NCBI RefSeq assembly: GCF_009933255.1
Contig: NZ_MAEI01000019.1
Span: forward strand, 9,227-73,226
Direction: 5' to 3'
Length of the DNA stretch: 64,000 nt
From: Enterococcus diestrammenae
Lineage (GTDB): Bacteria > Bacillota > Bacilli > Lactobacillales > Enterococcaceae
Shown here: piece after piece, positions 17,090 to 26,569 of the stretch
Numbering within the stretch: the stretch's first letter is position 1
Layout of the letters: the number at the start of each line of letters is the position of its first letter
Notes under the pieces: model-generated
Told to the model about the DNA's origin: nothing
The model's input: the letters and a program-made list of their open reading frames with translations, nothing else
Database searches by the model: none
Translations under genes and position numbers: made by a program

Positions 17090-17428
17090 TTATTCATCGA
17101 TTTCTTGGATTTCTTCAATAAACCCAGTGAGAGCCATATCTTTAGGATAGTGCTCCGTCACGTAGGTGGTCAGTTTTTCCAACACTTCATTGCGGACGAT
17201 ATAATCAGAGAACATATGCAGTTTGCGCTCGTAATCCTCCAATATTTTTTCAGTCCTTTTAATATTATCATAAACTGCCTGACGACTCACCTGAAATTCT
17301 TCAGCAATCTCACCCAAAGAAAAATCATCGGCATAGTACAACTCCATGTAATTCATCTGCTTTTCCGTCAGCAAAGTGGAGTAGAACTCAAACAAAGCAT
17401 TCATGCGATTGGTTTTTTCGATTTCCAT
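17090..17428 (-). CDS. ylxM: YlxM helix-turn-helix protein (UPF0122)
   Basis: The 112-residue protein has a sigma-70 region 4-like helix-turn-helix: [45 protein letters not shown]. YlxM is cotranscribed with ffh across Firmicutes and stimulates SRP function in streptococci. ATG 17428 was chosen since AAAGGGAG lies 8 nt upstream; a GTG three codons earlier overlaps that site. It follows the DUF523 gene by 14 bp. Confidence 0.95.
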   Translation of the reverse strand: MEIEKTNRMNALFEFYSTLLTEKQMNYMELYYADDFSLGEIAEEFQVSRQAVYDNIKRTEKILEDYERKLHMFSDYIVRNEVLEKLTTYVTEHYPKDMALTGFIEEIQEIDE

Positions 17429-17442
17429 CGTTTCCACTCCCT

Positions 17443-17925
17443 TTAATCTTGGTACGTAACTGCTAAGCCATCAAGTAGCTCATGGTAATTGTCTTCAGTG
17501 TAAACAGTGATTCCCCGCTTCAAAAAATAAGCAGTAGCTACTCCCACCCCACTAACACGGGTACCTGAAAAGCTACCATCATAAATCATCTGACTGCCAC
17601 AAGACGGACTCCGCTCCTTCAAAATCACTTGTTGGATCCCTTGGGCTTGCAATTGTTGATAAGCTTTTCGAGCACCGTTTTTATAGGCTTCTGTGACATC
17701 GACTCCGGCCGTATTGACCACTTGGGCTTGCCCCTGCCAGACATCAAGGCCATCCCCACCAATGATTTCAGCGGGTTTACGAGGCGTTGGGAGCCCTCCA
17801 AGGACTTCCGGGCAAATCAGTTGGGCTTGCCCCGCTTCAATCAAAGGGCGTAAGTCTGTCAGCTCCTGCGTATTGCCATCATAGCGACAAAAAAGTCCGC
17901 CTAAACAGGCGCTAATTCCAATCAC
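17443..17925 (-). CDS. DUF523 family protein
   Basis: The 160-residue protein begins [17 protein letters not shown] and contains [12 protein letters not shown] and [20 protein letters not shown], the conserved Cys-containing blocks of DUF523. The cysteines (in SACLGG, CPE and SPSCG) suggest metal or cluster binding. Function is unknown to me. It is first in the unit DUF523-ylxM-ffh and has an extended -10 promoter at 17995. Confidence 0.85.
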   Translation of the reverse strand: MIGISACLGGLFCRYDGNTQELTDLRPLIEAGQAQLICPEVLGGLPTPRKPAEIIGGDGLDVWQGQAQVVNTAGVDVTEAYKNGARKAYQQLQAQGIQQVILKERSPSCGSQMIYDGSFSGTRVSGVGVATAYFLKRGITVYTEDNYHELLDGLAVTYQD

Positions 17926-17994
17926 GACTTGATTTCCTCCTGACTTATTCCTTTCACCGCGGTTACTTCAGCAAAATCCGAAACTTCAGTTGCC

Positions 17995-18003
17995 ATTATA
18001 GCA
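17995..18003 (-). promoter_or_regulatory. Extended -10 promoter of DUF523-ylxM-ffh
   Basis: TGCTATAAT on the minus strand is a perfect -10 with TG extension; the -35 is weak. It is divergent from the response regulator gene. Confidence 0.55.
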
Positions 18004-18069
18004 TTTTTCTGCTTACTAAAATAGTAGCCTACTGGATTCTATGCTAAAATGAAGCCAATTATATGGTCT

Positions 18070-18106
18070 TTGGTGCCTGCACTTGCTGACAAGCTTTGGC
18101 ACCATT
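18070..18106 (+). other. Hairpin in the response regulator leader
   Basis: TTTGGTGCC and GGCACCA form a stem with a 20-nt loop, 27 nt upstream of the phoP-type ATG and downstream of a possible extended -10 (TGCTAAAAT, 18042-18050). There is no T-tract, so it is not a terminator. Role unknown. Confidence 0.4.
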
Positions 18107-18132
18107 CACTCTAGTTACAAAAGGAGATTTTC

Positions 18133-18861
18133 ATGAAAAAAGTATTGATTGTCGACGATGAACCCTCCATCGTCACCTTACTAAGCTTCAATCTCGAAAA
18201 AGAAGGTTATCACGTTACCAGTGCCAATGACGGCTTAACCGGGTACGACTTGGCGTTGCACCAAGCCTTTGATTTTATTATTTTGGATATCATGCTACCA
18301 GGATTAGACGGCATGGAAATTACCAAAAAATTACGGCAAGAAAAAGTTGATACGCCGATTTTATTATTGACTGCTAAAGATGAAACCATCGACCGGATTT
18401 TAGGTTTGGAAATTGGCGCTGACGATTATCTCACCAAACCCTTTAGCCCGCGGGAAGTTTCTGCTCGGATGAAGGCGATTTTCCGGCGTCTGCAACCGCG
18501 AAATCTCCCCCACGATGCGGCAGCGGCAGCTAATGAACAAGAAGCCAAAAGTGACATCCTGACAATTGGCGAAATTACCGCTGACTTGGCTAATTTTGAA
18601 GTGACGGTTGCCGAAGCGCCGATCTTTTTGACACCGAAAGAATTTGAATTGCTAGTGTATTTTATGAAACGCAAAGATCGCGTGATTGATCGCGACACGC
18701 TATTGGATCGGATTTGGAAGTTTGACTTTGCCGGCCAAAGTCGGATCGTGGATGTCCACGTCTCCCACCTGCGAGAAAAAATCGAAAAAGACCCCAAAAA
18801 TCCCGATTACTTAGTGACCGTACGGGGCTTTGGCTATAAATTTCAGGAGCCCAAACAATGA
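18133..18861 (+). CDS. phoP: PhoP/PhoB-type response regulator
   Basis: The 242-residue OmpR-family regulator has the receiver acidic pair (VDDE), phospho-acceptor Asp52 in FIILDIMLPG, KPF at ~100 and a C-terminal winged helix ending in TVRGFGYKF. AAAGGAG precedes ATG. Its stop overlaps the kinase start by 4 nt. It is called phosphate-type because of the PhoR-like partner and the pstS gene with a Pho box 4 kb away; the same fold serves other signals, so the symbol is tentative. Confidence 0.8.
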   Translation: MKKVLIVDDEPSIVTLLSFNLEKEGYHVTSANDGLTGYDLALHQAFDFIILDIMLPGLDGMEITKKLRQEKVDTPILLLTAKDETIDRILGLEIGADDYLTKPFSPREVSARMKAIFRRLQPRNLPHDAAAAANEQEAKSDILTIGEITADLANFEVTVAEAPIFLTPKEFELLVYFMKRKDRVIDRDTLLDRIWKFDFAGQSRIVDVHVSHLREKIEKDPKNPDYLVTVRGFGYKFQEPKQ

Positions 18862-20600
18862 AAAAGCACTATGGGGAATCCCTCGCCTGGTTAGCGGTTT
18901 TATTGGTCATTTTCATCGGCGCTTGGCAATTGATTGCAGGCTTTTACCAGCGTCAGGTTTTGGATCAGCAACAGACATATTTGGAAAAAAAAGGCAGCCT
19001 GTTGATGCACATGGCAGAACTAAATGGTGGCGGGGATAGTCTAAAAGACCTTAGCCAACACTACGTCACCTCTTCTGACGAACGCATCACCTTGCTGGCT
19101 GCTGATGGGGCGATCTTATTTGATACCTATGACCCTAGTCTCGAAGGTACCCGCAGTGATCGCCCGGAAATCAAAACTTTGTTACAAGGGGGCAAGCTGG
19201 GAGTCTCTTTGCGGCAAAGCGATACCTTGAACAAGGAACTGCTCTATGTAGCCATTCCAGTGATGACTGATGGCCAGCTCAGTAATATCATTCGGATTGC
19301 TGAGCCCACTGCCACCTTTATGGCTGAAGCCGGCTCGGTAAGGCAATCGATCTTTTTCGTATACAGTGTTTTATGCCTGCTGATTACCTTTTTGGTGCTG
19401 TATTTTTTACGACAAAAAAATCGCCCCATCGAAAAAATCTTACCGGTGCTGAAAAAAATGGCGACCCAACCTCAAAAAACCGAACTGATTATGCAGACTT
19501 CACCTCAATGGCAAGAACTTTATCAGACCATCAACCAGTTAAGCGAACAACTCAGTCAAACTTACCAAGCCTATACCGCCACTGAAAATCAGCTTCATAC
19601 CTTACTCAACGAATTGATGATTGGCGTCTTTATTTTAGATGAAGAGCAACAACTAGTGATGATCAATCCCACCATGCAAGAACAGCTGGGCATCACGGGA
19701 ATGCTCAGCTTGCCAACGGAATTTGCCAGTGTGATAAAAGATCCTGGCTTGATCCAACTCATCTACCGGATCAACAAGCACCAGCCAGTCCTCCAAGAAG
19801 AATTGCGCCTAAAGCTCCCAGAAGAAAAAGTGCTGGACATCAACCTCCGTCTTTTTAATGAGCAAAAACAGCTGATGGGAATTTCTTATGATCTGACTCG
19901 TGTGCGCCAACTCGAAAAAATGCAAAAAGATTTTGTCAGCAATGTTTCCCATGAACTGAAAACACCGGTGACTTCCTTGATTGGCTTTACAGAAACCTTG
20001 TTGGCAGGAGCCATGCATGATCCTAAAATCACCGAAGAATTTCTCGTGATTATGCAAAAAGATGCCCAACGTCTGCAACGCCTGATCCAAGATATCATTC
20101 AGCTTTCCAAAACCGAGGCTGAATTGCAATACGAACTGCAACCTATCGAACTCCCGACGCTCTTCCAACAACTAAAAGACAGCTATCGTCAGCTATTGGC
20201 AGAGAAGCAAGTAACCTTAACCTTGACGGGTAGCGAACCGACTTACTGGTTAACCAATCGAGAGTTCTTCTACCCTATTATCAAAAACTTGGTGGAAAAC
20301 GCCATCCAGTATTCTCCGAAGAATAGCCAGGTGAAACTCAGCTGGCGCCTGACAGCGGCAGACCAACTGGAAGTCACAGTTCGTGATCAAGGGTTGGGCA
20401 TTGACCAGGATGACCAGGAACGGATTTTCGAGCGTTTTTATCGCGTCGATAAAGCCCGGGCCCGCCATTCTGGTGGTACAGGACTCGGTTTAGCTATCGT
20501 AAAAGACTATACCGAAAAACTTGGGGGCACCCTCCATTTGACCAGTCATCCACAGGTGGGCTCCACCTTTTCTGTCGCTTTCCCCAAATTAACCAAATAG
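18858..20600 (+). CDS. phoR: PhoR-type sensor histidine kinase
   Basis: The 580-residue kinase has a first helix (~8-30), an extracytoplasmic region of ~135 residues, a second helix (~170-190), a HAMP-like and PAS region (~250-350), the HisKA box FVSNVSHELKTPVTSL with His365, and an HATPase domain with NLVENAIQYSP, DQGLGI and GGTGLGLAIVKDY. This matches Gram-positive PhoR/PnpS. It is translationally coupled to the regulator and closed by the terminator at 20705. Confidence 0.85.
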   Translation: MKKHYGESLAWLAVLLVIFIGAWQLIAGFYQRQVLDQQQTYLEKKGSLLMHMAELNGGGDSLKDLSQHYVTSSDERITLLAADGAILFDTYDPSLEGTRSDRPEIKTLLQGGKLGVSLRQSDTLNKELLYVAIPVMTDGQLSNIIRIAEPTATFMAEAGSVRQSIFFVYSVLCLLITFLVLYFLRQKNRPIEKILPVLKKMATQPQKTELIMQTSPQWQELYQTINQLSEQLSQTYQAYTATENQLHTLLNELMIGVFILDEEQQLVMINPTMQEQLGITGMLSLPTEFASVIKDPGLIQLIYRINKHQPVLQEELRLKLPEEKVLDINLRLFNEQKQLMGISYDLTRVRQLEKMQKDFVSNVSHELKTPVTSLIGFTETLLAGAMHDPKITEEFLVIMQKDAQRLQRLIQDIIQLSKTEAELQYELQPIELPTLFQQLKDSYRQLLAEKQVTLTLTGSEPTYWLTNREFFYPIIKNLVENAIQYSPKNSQVKLSWRLTAADQLEVTVRDQGLGIDQDDQERIFERFYRVDKARARHSGGTGLGLAIVKDYTEKLGGTLHLTSHPQVGSTFSVAFPKLTK

Positions 20601-20704
20601 AATGGACTTATTTCCGAAAAAACACTTGCTTGAAAGCGGAATTGGTAGGTACCAACGAATGATTAATTTTTATTTTGCTAATTCGTAAAATAAAGTCTAC
20701 AAAT

Positions 20705-20744
20705 AAAAACTGCTGGCCACTTTAACAGTGAACCAGCAGTTTTT
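20705..20744 (+). terminator. Intrinsic terminator of phoP-phoR
   Basis: Arms AAAAACTGCTGG and CCAGCAGTTTTT form a symmetrical hairpin with T-tract; it may work on both strands. Confidence 0.9.
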
Positions 20745-20810
20745 ATGATCCTTTTCCAAAAGAATCAAGGGATGAAGGCTTTTCTTGGTAGACCTGGCAA
20801 AGCTCATTTT

Positions 20811-21086
20811 TTAATCGTTGAACGTTTCTCGATAGTTATGCAAAGATCCACGAGTCACTCGGATAAAGCAATAGAGCAGGGCCAGGAAAAAAGCTCCAAA
20901 AAATAACGATCCTATCAGCTGGGACAGTTTCAAAAATCCAACTGTTGCCATTAAAATAAGCCCCAGAATCAACAAGTATAGAAAGCTGCGCACAATCCCT
21001 TGGATGATAAATCTTCTCTGACTAGCACCGGCAGGAGTTCTTTCAAAAATCCATTGAAAGAAGATTTCAAAGACTAAATCAGCCAT
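20811..21086 (-). CDS. Small two-helix membrane protein, unknown
   Basis: The 91-residue protein has an amphipathic N-terminus (MADLVFEIFFQWIFERTPAG), then two hydrophobic helices (about 34-50 and 58-76) and a polar C-terminus. No family recognised. ATG 21086 lies 8 nt after AGAGG; a GTG two codons upstream is less well placed. It stands alone, convergent with phoR. The 337-bp gap to the Rossmann gene holds only a possible promoter. Confidence 0.55.
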   Translation of the reverse strand: MADLVFEIFFQWIFERTPAGASQRRFIIQGIVRSFLYLLILGLILMATVGFLKLSQLIGSLFFGAFFLALLYCFIRVTRGSLHNYRETFND

Positions 21087-21309
21087 ATTCACTACCTCTT
21101 CTATTCACTGTTTTATTTTACTTAACATAACATATAAAGTAACCTTGGGAAAATCAAATCTTGTCTTTCCCACATTGTTTTGACTAAAGTCCTGCCCCCC
21201 TCTGGAACAAGTAAACGCCGCTTTGTCAAAAAAAGTTACTCGTAACAGCACCGAAACACGACACTAGCCAACGTCTGTCTAATCCCTTTCAAAAACCAAG
21301 AAAGATTCT

Positions 21310-21338
21310 TTGACCAAAAGAGCTTTCCCGTCTAAAAC
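21310..21338 (+). promoter_or_regulatory. Possible promoter of the Rossmann-fold gene
   Basis: -35 TTGACC (21310-21315), 17-bp spacer, -10 TAAAAC (21333-21338), overlapping the palindrome TCTAAAACTAGA. The -10 is imperfect. Nothing else is seen in 21087-21423. Confidence 0.4.
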
Positions 21339-21423
21339 TAGACATGTAAGATCATTCCTACTCCTACACTAAGGATGCTTGAGTAAGGATGGCAAGTATT
21401 CACCAATAATTGGAGGAATTATC

Positions 21424-22068
21424 ATGAAAGTATTGGTTTTAGGTGCCCATGGACAAATCGCTCGCTTAGTCGAAACACAGTTAGCAGCAGAGGCGCCGGA
21501 GATTCAACAAACTTGGTTTTTAAGGGATAGTCAACGCCTAGCCAGTGACGCCTCCCCTAGCATTACCCTTTTTGAAGGCGATGCTGCCAATGAAGCTGAT
21601 ATTCAGCAAGCGTTACAAGATGTCAATCTCGTCTACGCCAACCTTTCTGGCAGCAATATCGAAGCCCAAGCCACCGCTGTCGTCAAAGGGATGAAAAAAG
21701 GCGGGGTCTCTCGTCTCATTTGGATTTCTACTTTGGGTATTTACGATGAGGTTCCCGGTGCCTATGGGAAATGGAATCATGACATGCTAGACGGTGGGTA
21801 TTTGGAAACCTATCGCGCTGCCGCCAAAATCATCGAAATTTCCGGTCTGGATTACACCATTATTCGCCCGGCTTGGCTCAGCAACAAAACAGAAGTCGAC
21901 TATGAGCTGACGGAAAAGGGCACACCATTTAAAGGGACAGAAGTTTCTCGCGCTAGCGTTGCCGATTTGGTGGTCAAAATCATCCAAAATCCCGCCTTAT
22001 ACCAAAAGAGTTCCCTTGGAGCCAACAAACCAAATACCGATGGTGACAAACCAGAATGGTATCGCTAA
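21424..22068 (+). CDS. NAD(P)-binding Rossmann protein (atypical SDR, NmrA/YwnB-like)
   Basis: The 214-residue protein opens MKVLVLGAHGQIARLVE, a GxxGxxA dinucleotide loop, and has WISTLGIYDEVPG and DYTIIRPAWL as in atypical short-chain dehydrogenases that bind NAD(P)H. There is no classical YxxxK pair, so it may be a redox sensor or epimerase-like enzyme. GGAGGA precedes ATG 21424; the frame is open further upstream but without an RBS. It is monocistronic. Confidence 0.8.
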   Translation: MKVLVLGAHGQIARLVETQLAAEAPEIQQTWFLRDSQRLASDASPSITLFEGDAANEADIQQALQDVNLVYANLSGSNIEAQATAVVKGMKKGGVSRLIWISTLGIYDEVPGAYGKWNHDMLDGGYLETYRAAAKIIEISGLDYTIIRPAWLSNKTEVDYELTEKGTPFKGTEVSRASVADLVVKIIQNPALYQKSSLGANKPNTDGDKPEWYR

Positions 22069-22132
22069 ACCTATGTAAAAAACAAGGAAATTAGGTAGTA
22101 ACAACTCTAGATATCAACATACCAAGCCAATA

Positions 22133-22179
22133 ACAAAGACAGCCTCACGGATTCCTGTTTTCCGTGAGGCTGTCTTTGT
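22133..22179. terminator. Bidirectional terminator between the Rossmann gene and pstS
   Basis: An 18-bp perfect inverted repeat ACAAAGACAGCCTCACGG with an 11-nt loop. It serves both convergent genes. Confidence 0.85.
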
Positions 22180-22190
22180 CGTTTTCACTC

Positions 22191-23090
22191 CTACAAGTCT
22201 TTCACTTCACCAGTAGCTGAGCGTTCGACTTTCATATCTGTAATTGGCAAGTAACCCAATTCTTTCACAACGCCTTGTTGCACATCGTCTTCTAGCATAT
22301 AATCAAGGAACTTCTTGGTACCGGCATCAGGCTCACCATTAGTGTACATATGTTCATAAGACCAGATTTTCCAGTCGTTCGTAGCAATTTTTTCCGCAGT
22401 GGGGGCAACACCATCGACTGCCAAGTCTTGAAGGCTATCATCTAAATAAGACAACGCCAAGTAACTGATGGCTCCTGGCGTTTCCGCCACAATCTTTTTC
22501 ACCGTTCCGGAAGAATCTTGTTCTTGAGATTGGATAGACTCAGCACCATCTAGCGCCCATTTTTCAAATGTTGCCCGCGTACCGCTTCCAGATGCTCGGT
22601 TAATAACAGCGATTTCTTGGTCTTTCCCACCAACATCTTTCCAGTTAGTGGTCTTACCCGTGAAGATATCAATGAGTTGGGCTTTGGTCAATTCTTTGAT
22701 CCCCACCTCTTTGTTGGCGACTGGAGCCATACCAACGACGGCCACTTTATGATCCACTAATTTATCAGCAGGGACGCCATCTTTTTCTTCTGCGAAAACA
22801 TCTGAGTTGCCAATAGTCACGGCCCCAGTGGCAACTTGAGATAAGCCCGTACCACTTCCGCCCCCTTGGACAGAGATTTGATAATTAGCGTTTTCCTGTG
22901 TAAAGCTTTCTTGTGCCGCGTCTACCAATGGTTGCAATGCTGTCGATCCCACGGCAGTAATTTTGACAGCTTCACTGCTTTTACTGCCAGCGTCACTCGC
23001 GGCATTTCCACTTCCGTTTCCTTTGCCACAGCCCGCCAATAATAAACCGGCTGCAAGAACTATCAGACTCATTTTTTTCACTTTTTTCAC
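22191..23090 (-). CDS. pstS: Phosphate ABC transporter substrate-binding lipoprotein PstS
   Basis: PstS captures phosphate outside the membrane. The 299-residue preprotein has a lipobox LLLAGC (Cys21), a low-complexity Gly/Ser linker, then the PstS fold with VGSTALQPL, GGGSGTGLSQVA, IGNSDVFAEE and NRASGSGTRATFEKW, which form the phosphate site. The start is GTG 23090, with AAGGAGG 7 nt upstream; the open frame continues upstream without an RBS. No pstCAB genes follow; a terminator closes it. A Pho-box array lies upstream. A second Pst locus elsewhere is likely. Confidence 0.93.
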   Translation of the reverse strand: MKKVKKMSLIVLAAGLLLAGCGKGNGSGNAASDAGSKSSEAVKITAVGSTALQPLVDAAQESFTQENANYQISVQGGGSGTGLSQVATGAVTIGNSDVFAEEKDGVPADKLVDHKVAVVGMAPVANKEVGIKELTKAQLIDIFTGKTTNWKDVGGKDQEIAVINRASGSGTRATFEKWALDGAESIQSQEQDSSGTVKKIVAETPGAISYLALSYLDDSLQDLAVDGVAPTAEKIATNDWKIWSYEHMYTNGEPDAGTKKFLDYMLEDDVQQGVVKELGYLPITDMKVERSATGEVKDL

Positions 23091-23200
23091 GATTATTCCT
23101 CCTTGATAGTCACACACAATGACCTGCTTCATCAGTTGGTAAACAGCCTGTCACGCTCGCAGCTGCCTCACTGACTTACAAGCATAGTCTAACAAGTTCA

Positions 23201-23260
23201 TGTAAAGGCACCACCAACATCAGGTAAAGATTAGGTGAAGGGATGTAAAAGTTCTGTAAA
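23201..23260 (-). promoter_or_regulatory. Pho box array upstream of pstS
   Basis: On the minus strand TTTACA-like hexamers start at 23260 (TTTACA), 23249 (TTTACA), 23239 (TTCACC), 23228 (TTTACC) and 23206 (TTTACA). Spacing is 10-11 bp, with one slot skipped. Tandem TT(A/T)ACA repeats at 11 bp are the known PhoP site in Gram-positives. Confidence 0.75.
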
Positions 23261-23329
23261 TTCTGCTAGTAAACTAGTGCCGAACAAAAAAAGTTGTTGC
23301 ATTAATCAACAATCACCTAAAAAAAGTGT

Positions 23330-23391
23330 GGCATTTTCCGGTCCAGCTACAGATATTTCGATTGCTACGGAGCTAAATCTCACCATTTTTT
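23330..23391 (+). repeat. Right-half copy of the dispersed palindromic repeat (R2)
   Basis: TTCCGGTCCAGCTAC ... GCTACGGAGC ... CTCACCATTTTT follows the right arm of R1 (TTCGGTCCAGCTAC ... CCTACGGAGC ... TTCACCATTTT) closely at both ends but is degenerate in the middle. No left arm is seen. Confidence 0.65.
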
Positions 23392-23524
23392 TGCTATCAA
23401 AAAACAGTATAAAAACCTCTATAAATCTTGATAAAATAGGACTTCACATCGATTAAGTCAGATAAAGCCTTAGTATATAAAAAGACGGCCCCAAAATGGC
23501 AGCCGTCTAAAGACTTCTTTTCCT

Positions 23525-25606
23525 CTAAAACCCTTGAGGATTTTCTGCTCGTACATCCAAATGGACCAGATAACGCCAGCGACAAATGATAAACAATAGC
23601 GTCATCAACCCACCATAACAAGCAATAATGATGAAAAAGTAATGCCAGAGATTCAAAGAGGATAACTGAACAATCCCCCAATAAGCCACTGCCGAATGAA
23701 TCGTCGCCACAAGCATCGGGATATAAAACATCCCTACCAATTGCTTAGTCACGATTTGATGTCGTTGTTTTGGTTGGAGGCCCAATTGATACAAACTGCG
23801 ATGGTAACGCCCTTCTTTGTCCAAATCGCCAAATAAGCGGAAATACATGATAGACGCCGTAAAGATGAAGAAGACGCCGCCTAATAAGACCCCAATCATC
23901 AAAATCAAGCCGTTGGACTGGCGTTGTTTTTGCCAGCCTTCATAGCGGGATTCATATTGTAAATAATAGTCGTTGTAGAGTTTTTCCCAATGTTCTTCCA
24001 TTTCTTTGTCTGACAAGTTTTCATCGACTGGCGCCATGGAAAGCTCCTCGTATTTGTCCTGTTTGTCGTGGAGCAAGGTCAACAGTTTTTGATTGACGTT
24101 TTCATCGGTGCGCCATTCTTTAAAGTCTAATAACTGGTAACGAATCATTGGGTAATCATCGTCTTCTGCAATCTGAAATTGAGCTACCATGTCGTCTGGA
24201 GCGATAAAGAAGCGATACATATTGGCAATCCGAAACCGCACTGGTTGGGAAGTCAATGTAAGCTCTTTTGTGCCAGACTGCAAATCAACTTCTAACGTTT
24301 GTTGCCGTTGACTAAGCTCCTCTTCCTGATATTTGTTTTCTTCCACCGCCGTTGAAGCTGGTGCAATGATTTCATCGGCTTTGGGATGCAACGCTTCAAA
24401 GCCAAATCTCTTGGCTACCTGATTGTAATCAGAAGCCTTCATACAATAAGCAATGTAAGTCCCGACTTCTTGATCTTGGGTCCCTTTTTCTTGATAACCC
24501 ATGGGATAAGTAATGACTTGACTATAAAGGGGGGTGTGCCCACCAGCTTTGATGATGTTGATCATTTCTTGAGCAGTCTTTGACGTATTGGTGACCTGAT
24601 CAGCCTTCGTGACGCTTTCGTTTAGCACGAAGGCGGTAGAAATACTATTCCGGCTACCCGTCTCAGAACTTCCCAAAGCCACTGTCACCGAAATCCCAAC
24701 TAAAGCTACCGAAGCGGTACAAGCAATCAAAGCAAACATGGTAGCATTACTTTTGGCTTTGTAGATCCCTTCTGCAATACCGAGCAATTTCTTTCCTTGC
24801 CAATAGCTACTGCGTTTTTTTGCTCCTTTGTAGAAGTACACCACCACTTGATGGAAAAACAAGAAGGTGCCCAAAACAGTCAACAACACGCAGGCCAACA
24901 CTAAAAGAAGTCCCATGCCCGACGAACCATAGATAAAGTACACCAGTGAACCATAGCCACCAGCTAAACACATAAATGCTAAAACTACTAGCAACGGATG
25001 GGTCTTAGGCAGAGGTTGTGGCGTTTCATCACTTTTCCCCAGTTGGCTCAATGTTTCTGTCTCGATTCGCAAAGTCATAATCAAACTAATCAACAGATAC
25101 AGCCCCAAAAAGACCACCACAGTTAGCAGGATACCCAAAGTCGGGAAGTAAAACCGCAAACCGGTAATGATCCCTAACAGATTTTCAATCACGATCAAAA
25201 TTACCTTAGTAAACAAGACACCGAGCCCAACACCAGTAAAGATCGAAACGAAGCCAATCAGCATATTTTCCCCAAATAAAATCTTTCGTAGATCTTTAGG
25301 CTTCATCCCCAGCATCAAATAAATCCCCAAGTCTCGCTTGCGAGCTTTAACGAAGGTCCAAAAAGAATACCAAAGGAAAATAATCGACAGTAAGACGATC
25401 AACACTTGGCTAGCAATCATCCCAAAACCTGCGAGTTCCGATACATCCCCACTAGAGCCTTGAATCCCGCCACGCATTTGTGGATGGAAGGTCAACATGG
25501 CAAAAGTGAAAAAGACAAAGACGGAAAACGTACTGGCGAGAAAATAGCTGCCATAAGTCCGCGCAGAACGCAGAACATTATTAATAATCAGCTTGAAGAA
25601 GCTCAC
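23525..25606 (-). CDS. bceB: BceB-type ABC permease
   Basis: The 693-residue FtsX-family permease has ten predicted helices with a ~200-residue extracellular domain between helices 7 and 8 (~310-520, containing 'SSETGSRNSISTAF' and a charged segment). This layout is specific to BceB/VraG transporters, which sense and detoxify lipid II-cycle peptide antibiotics such as bacitracin. The start is GTG 25606, with AGGAGG 8 nt upstream inside the end of bceA; the genes overlap by 26 bp. Confidence 0.88.
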   Translation of the reverse strand: MSFFKLIINNVLRSARTYGSYFLASTFSVFVFFTFAMLTFHPQMRGGIQGSSGDVSELAGFGMIASQVLIVLLSIIFLWYSFWTFVKARKRDLGIYLMLGMKPKDLRKILFGENMLIGFVSIFTGVGLGVLFTKVILIVIENLLGIITGLRFYFPTLGILLTVVVFLGLYLLISLIMTLRIETETLSQLGKSDETPQPLPKTHPLLVVLAFMCLAGGYGSLVYFIYGSSGMGLLLVLACVLLTVLGTFLFFHQVVVYFYKGAKKRSSYWQGKKLLGIAEGIYKAKSNATMFALIACTASVALVGISVTVALGSSETGSRNSISTAFVLNESVTKADQVTNTSKTAQEMINIIKAGGHTPLYSQVITYPMGYQEKGTQDQEVGTYIAYCMKASDYNQVAKRFGFEALHPKADEIIAPASTAVEENKYQEEELSQRQQTLEVDLQSGTKELTLTSQPVRFRIANMYRFFIAPDDMVAQFQIAEDDDYPMIRYQLLDFKEWRTDENVNQKLLTLLHDKQDKYEELSMAPVDENLSDKEMEEHWEKLYNDYYLQYESRYEGWQKQRQSNGLILMIGVLLGGVFFIFTASIMYFRLFGDLDKEGRYHRSLYQLGLQPKQRHQIVTKQLVGMFYIPMLVATIHSAVAYWGIVQLSSLNLWHYFFIIIACYGGLMTLLFIICRWRYLVHLDVRAENPQGF

Positions 25607-26351
25607 GAGAACGACCTCCTAAATGACTTAACACCGTCAAGATTTTTTGGTAAAAGGCATCGCGATCTTCTCCAAGATAGATTTCATTGTAAAAGCGACC
25701 ATCTTTGATAAAGATGACTCGATTACAAAAACTCGCTGAAAAGGCATCATGGGTCACCATCAACGTCGTCACTTGCCGTTCTTGATTCATCGCTGACAAA
25801 AGCTCCATCACAGCATTGGCGGCTTTCGAATCGAGATTACCAGTGGGTTCGTCTGCCAAGATCAAACTAGGATTATGAATCAACGCCCGACAAATCGATA
25901 TCCGCTGTGCTTCCCCACCAGACAATTGATAAATTCGCTTGTTACGCAAATGAGCAATCCCTAACTCTGTCATCAATCGTTCTGCTTCTTTCAGCATCAC
26001 TGACGGCTTTTCCCGGTCCAACGTCAATGGCAAGACGATATTTTCCACCACTGTCAACGGTGCGAGCAAATTGTAGTTCTGGAAGACAAAGCCAAGTTTT
26101 TGACGGCGAAAATCTGCCAATTTGTTTTTATTGTATTCATGGGGATTTTCCCCTTCCAAAAGGATTTTGCCAGAAGTTGGCTGATCCAAAGTCGCCACAC
26201 AGTTAAGCAAGGTCGTCTTGCCACTTCCTGAAGGCCCCATGATTGCTACAAATTCCCCTTTTTGAATCTTTAAGTCGATGCCTTTCAACACTTCAACAGT
26301 AACTTCTCCACTGTAGTTTTTCACCAATTGCTTGATTTCTAGCAATGTCAT
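25581..26351 (-). CDS. bceA: BceA-type ABC ATPase
   Basis: The 256-residue ATPase has Walker A GPSGSGKTT (~40), the signature LSGGEAQRISI, Walker B LILADEPTGNLD and H-loop THD, typical of the MacB/LolD/BceA group. ATG 26351 has AAAGGAGG 8 nt upstream. The last codons encode the bceB RBS. It has its own upstream region with a palindrome and is separated from the kinase by a terminator. Confidence 0.9.
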   Translation of the reverse strand: MTLLEIKQLVKNYSGEVTVEVLKGIDLKIQKGEFVAIMGPSGSGKTTLLNCVATLDQPTSGKILLEGENPHEYNKNKLADFRRQKLGFVFQNYNLLAPLTVVENIVLPLTLDREKPSVMLKEAERLMTELGIAHLRNKRIYQLSGGEAQRISICRALIHNPSLILADEPTGNLDSKAANAVMELLSAMNQERQVTTLMVTHDAFSASFCNRVIFIKDGRFYNEIYLGEDRDAFYQKILTVLSHLGGRSRELLQADY

Positions 26352-26445
26352 GGTGTTTTCCTCCTTTAACCTGCCCTTACCCATAGGTGTTTGACAGGAC
26401 TTCTTTGTATCCATAGTTTACCAAGGAAGCTAGCTTTTACCTATC

Positions 26446-26458
26446 TGTCAAGTTGACA
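26446..26458. promoter_or_regulatory. Palindrome upstream of bceA (candidate BceR site)
   Basis: TGTCAAGTTGACA is a perfect 13-bp palindrome (centre G) about 95 bp before the bceA ATG. The promoter downstream has a -10 (TAAACT) but a poor -35, as expected for activation by a BceR-type regulator. Binding is inferred. Confidence 0.5.
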
Positions 26459-26503
26459 AAAAGCTTACAAAGTCGTAAGAAACTAAAAACAGTCGCCTAC
26501 AGC

Positions 26504-26549
26504 AAAAAACAAAGGAATACCTACACATAAAAATGCTGGTCTTCCTTTG
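26504..26549 (-). terminator. Intrinsic terminator of bceR-bceS
   Basis: CAAAGGAAgACC and GGTATTCCTTTG arms (one mismatch) are followed by T6 on the minus strand; it separates the regulatory and transport units. Confidence 0.8.
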
Positions 26550-26569
26550 GCTTTATCTTTTTAAGAGTC

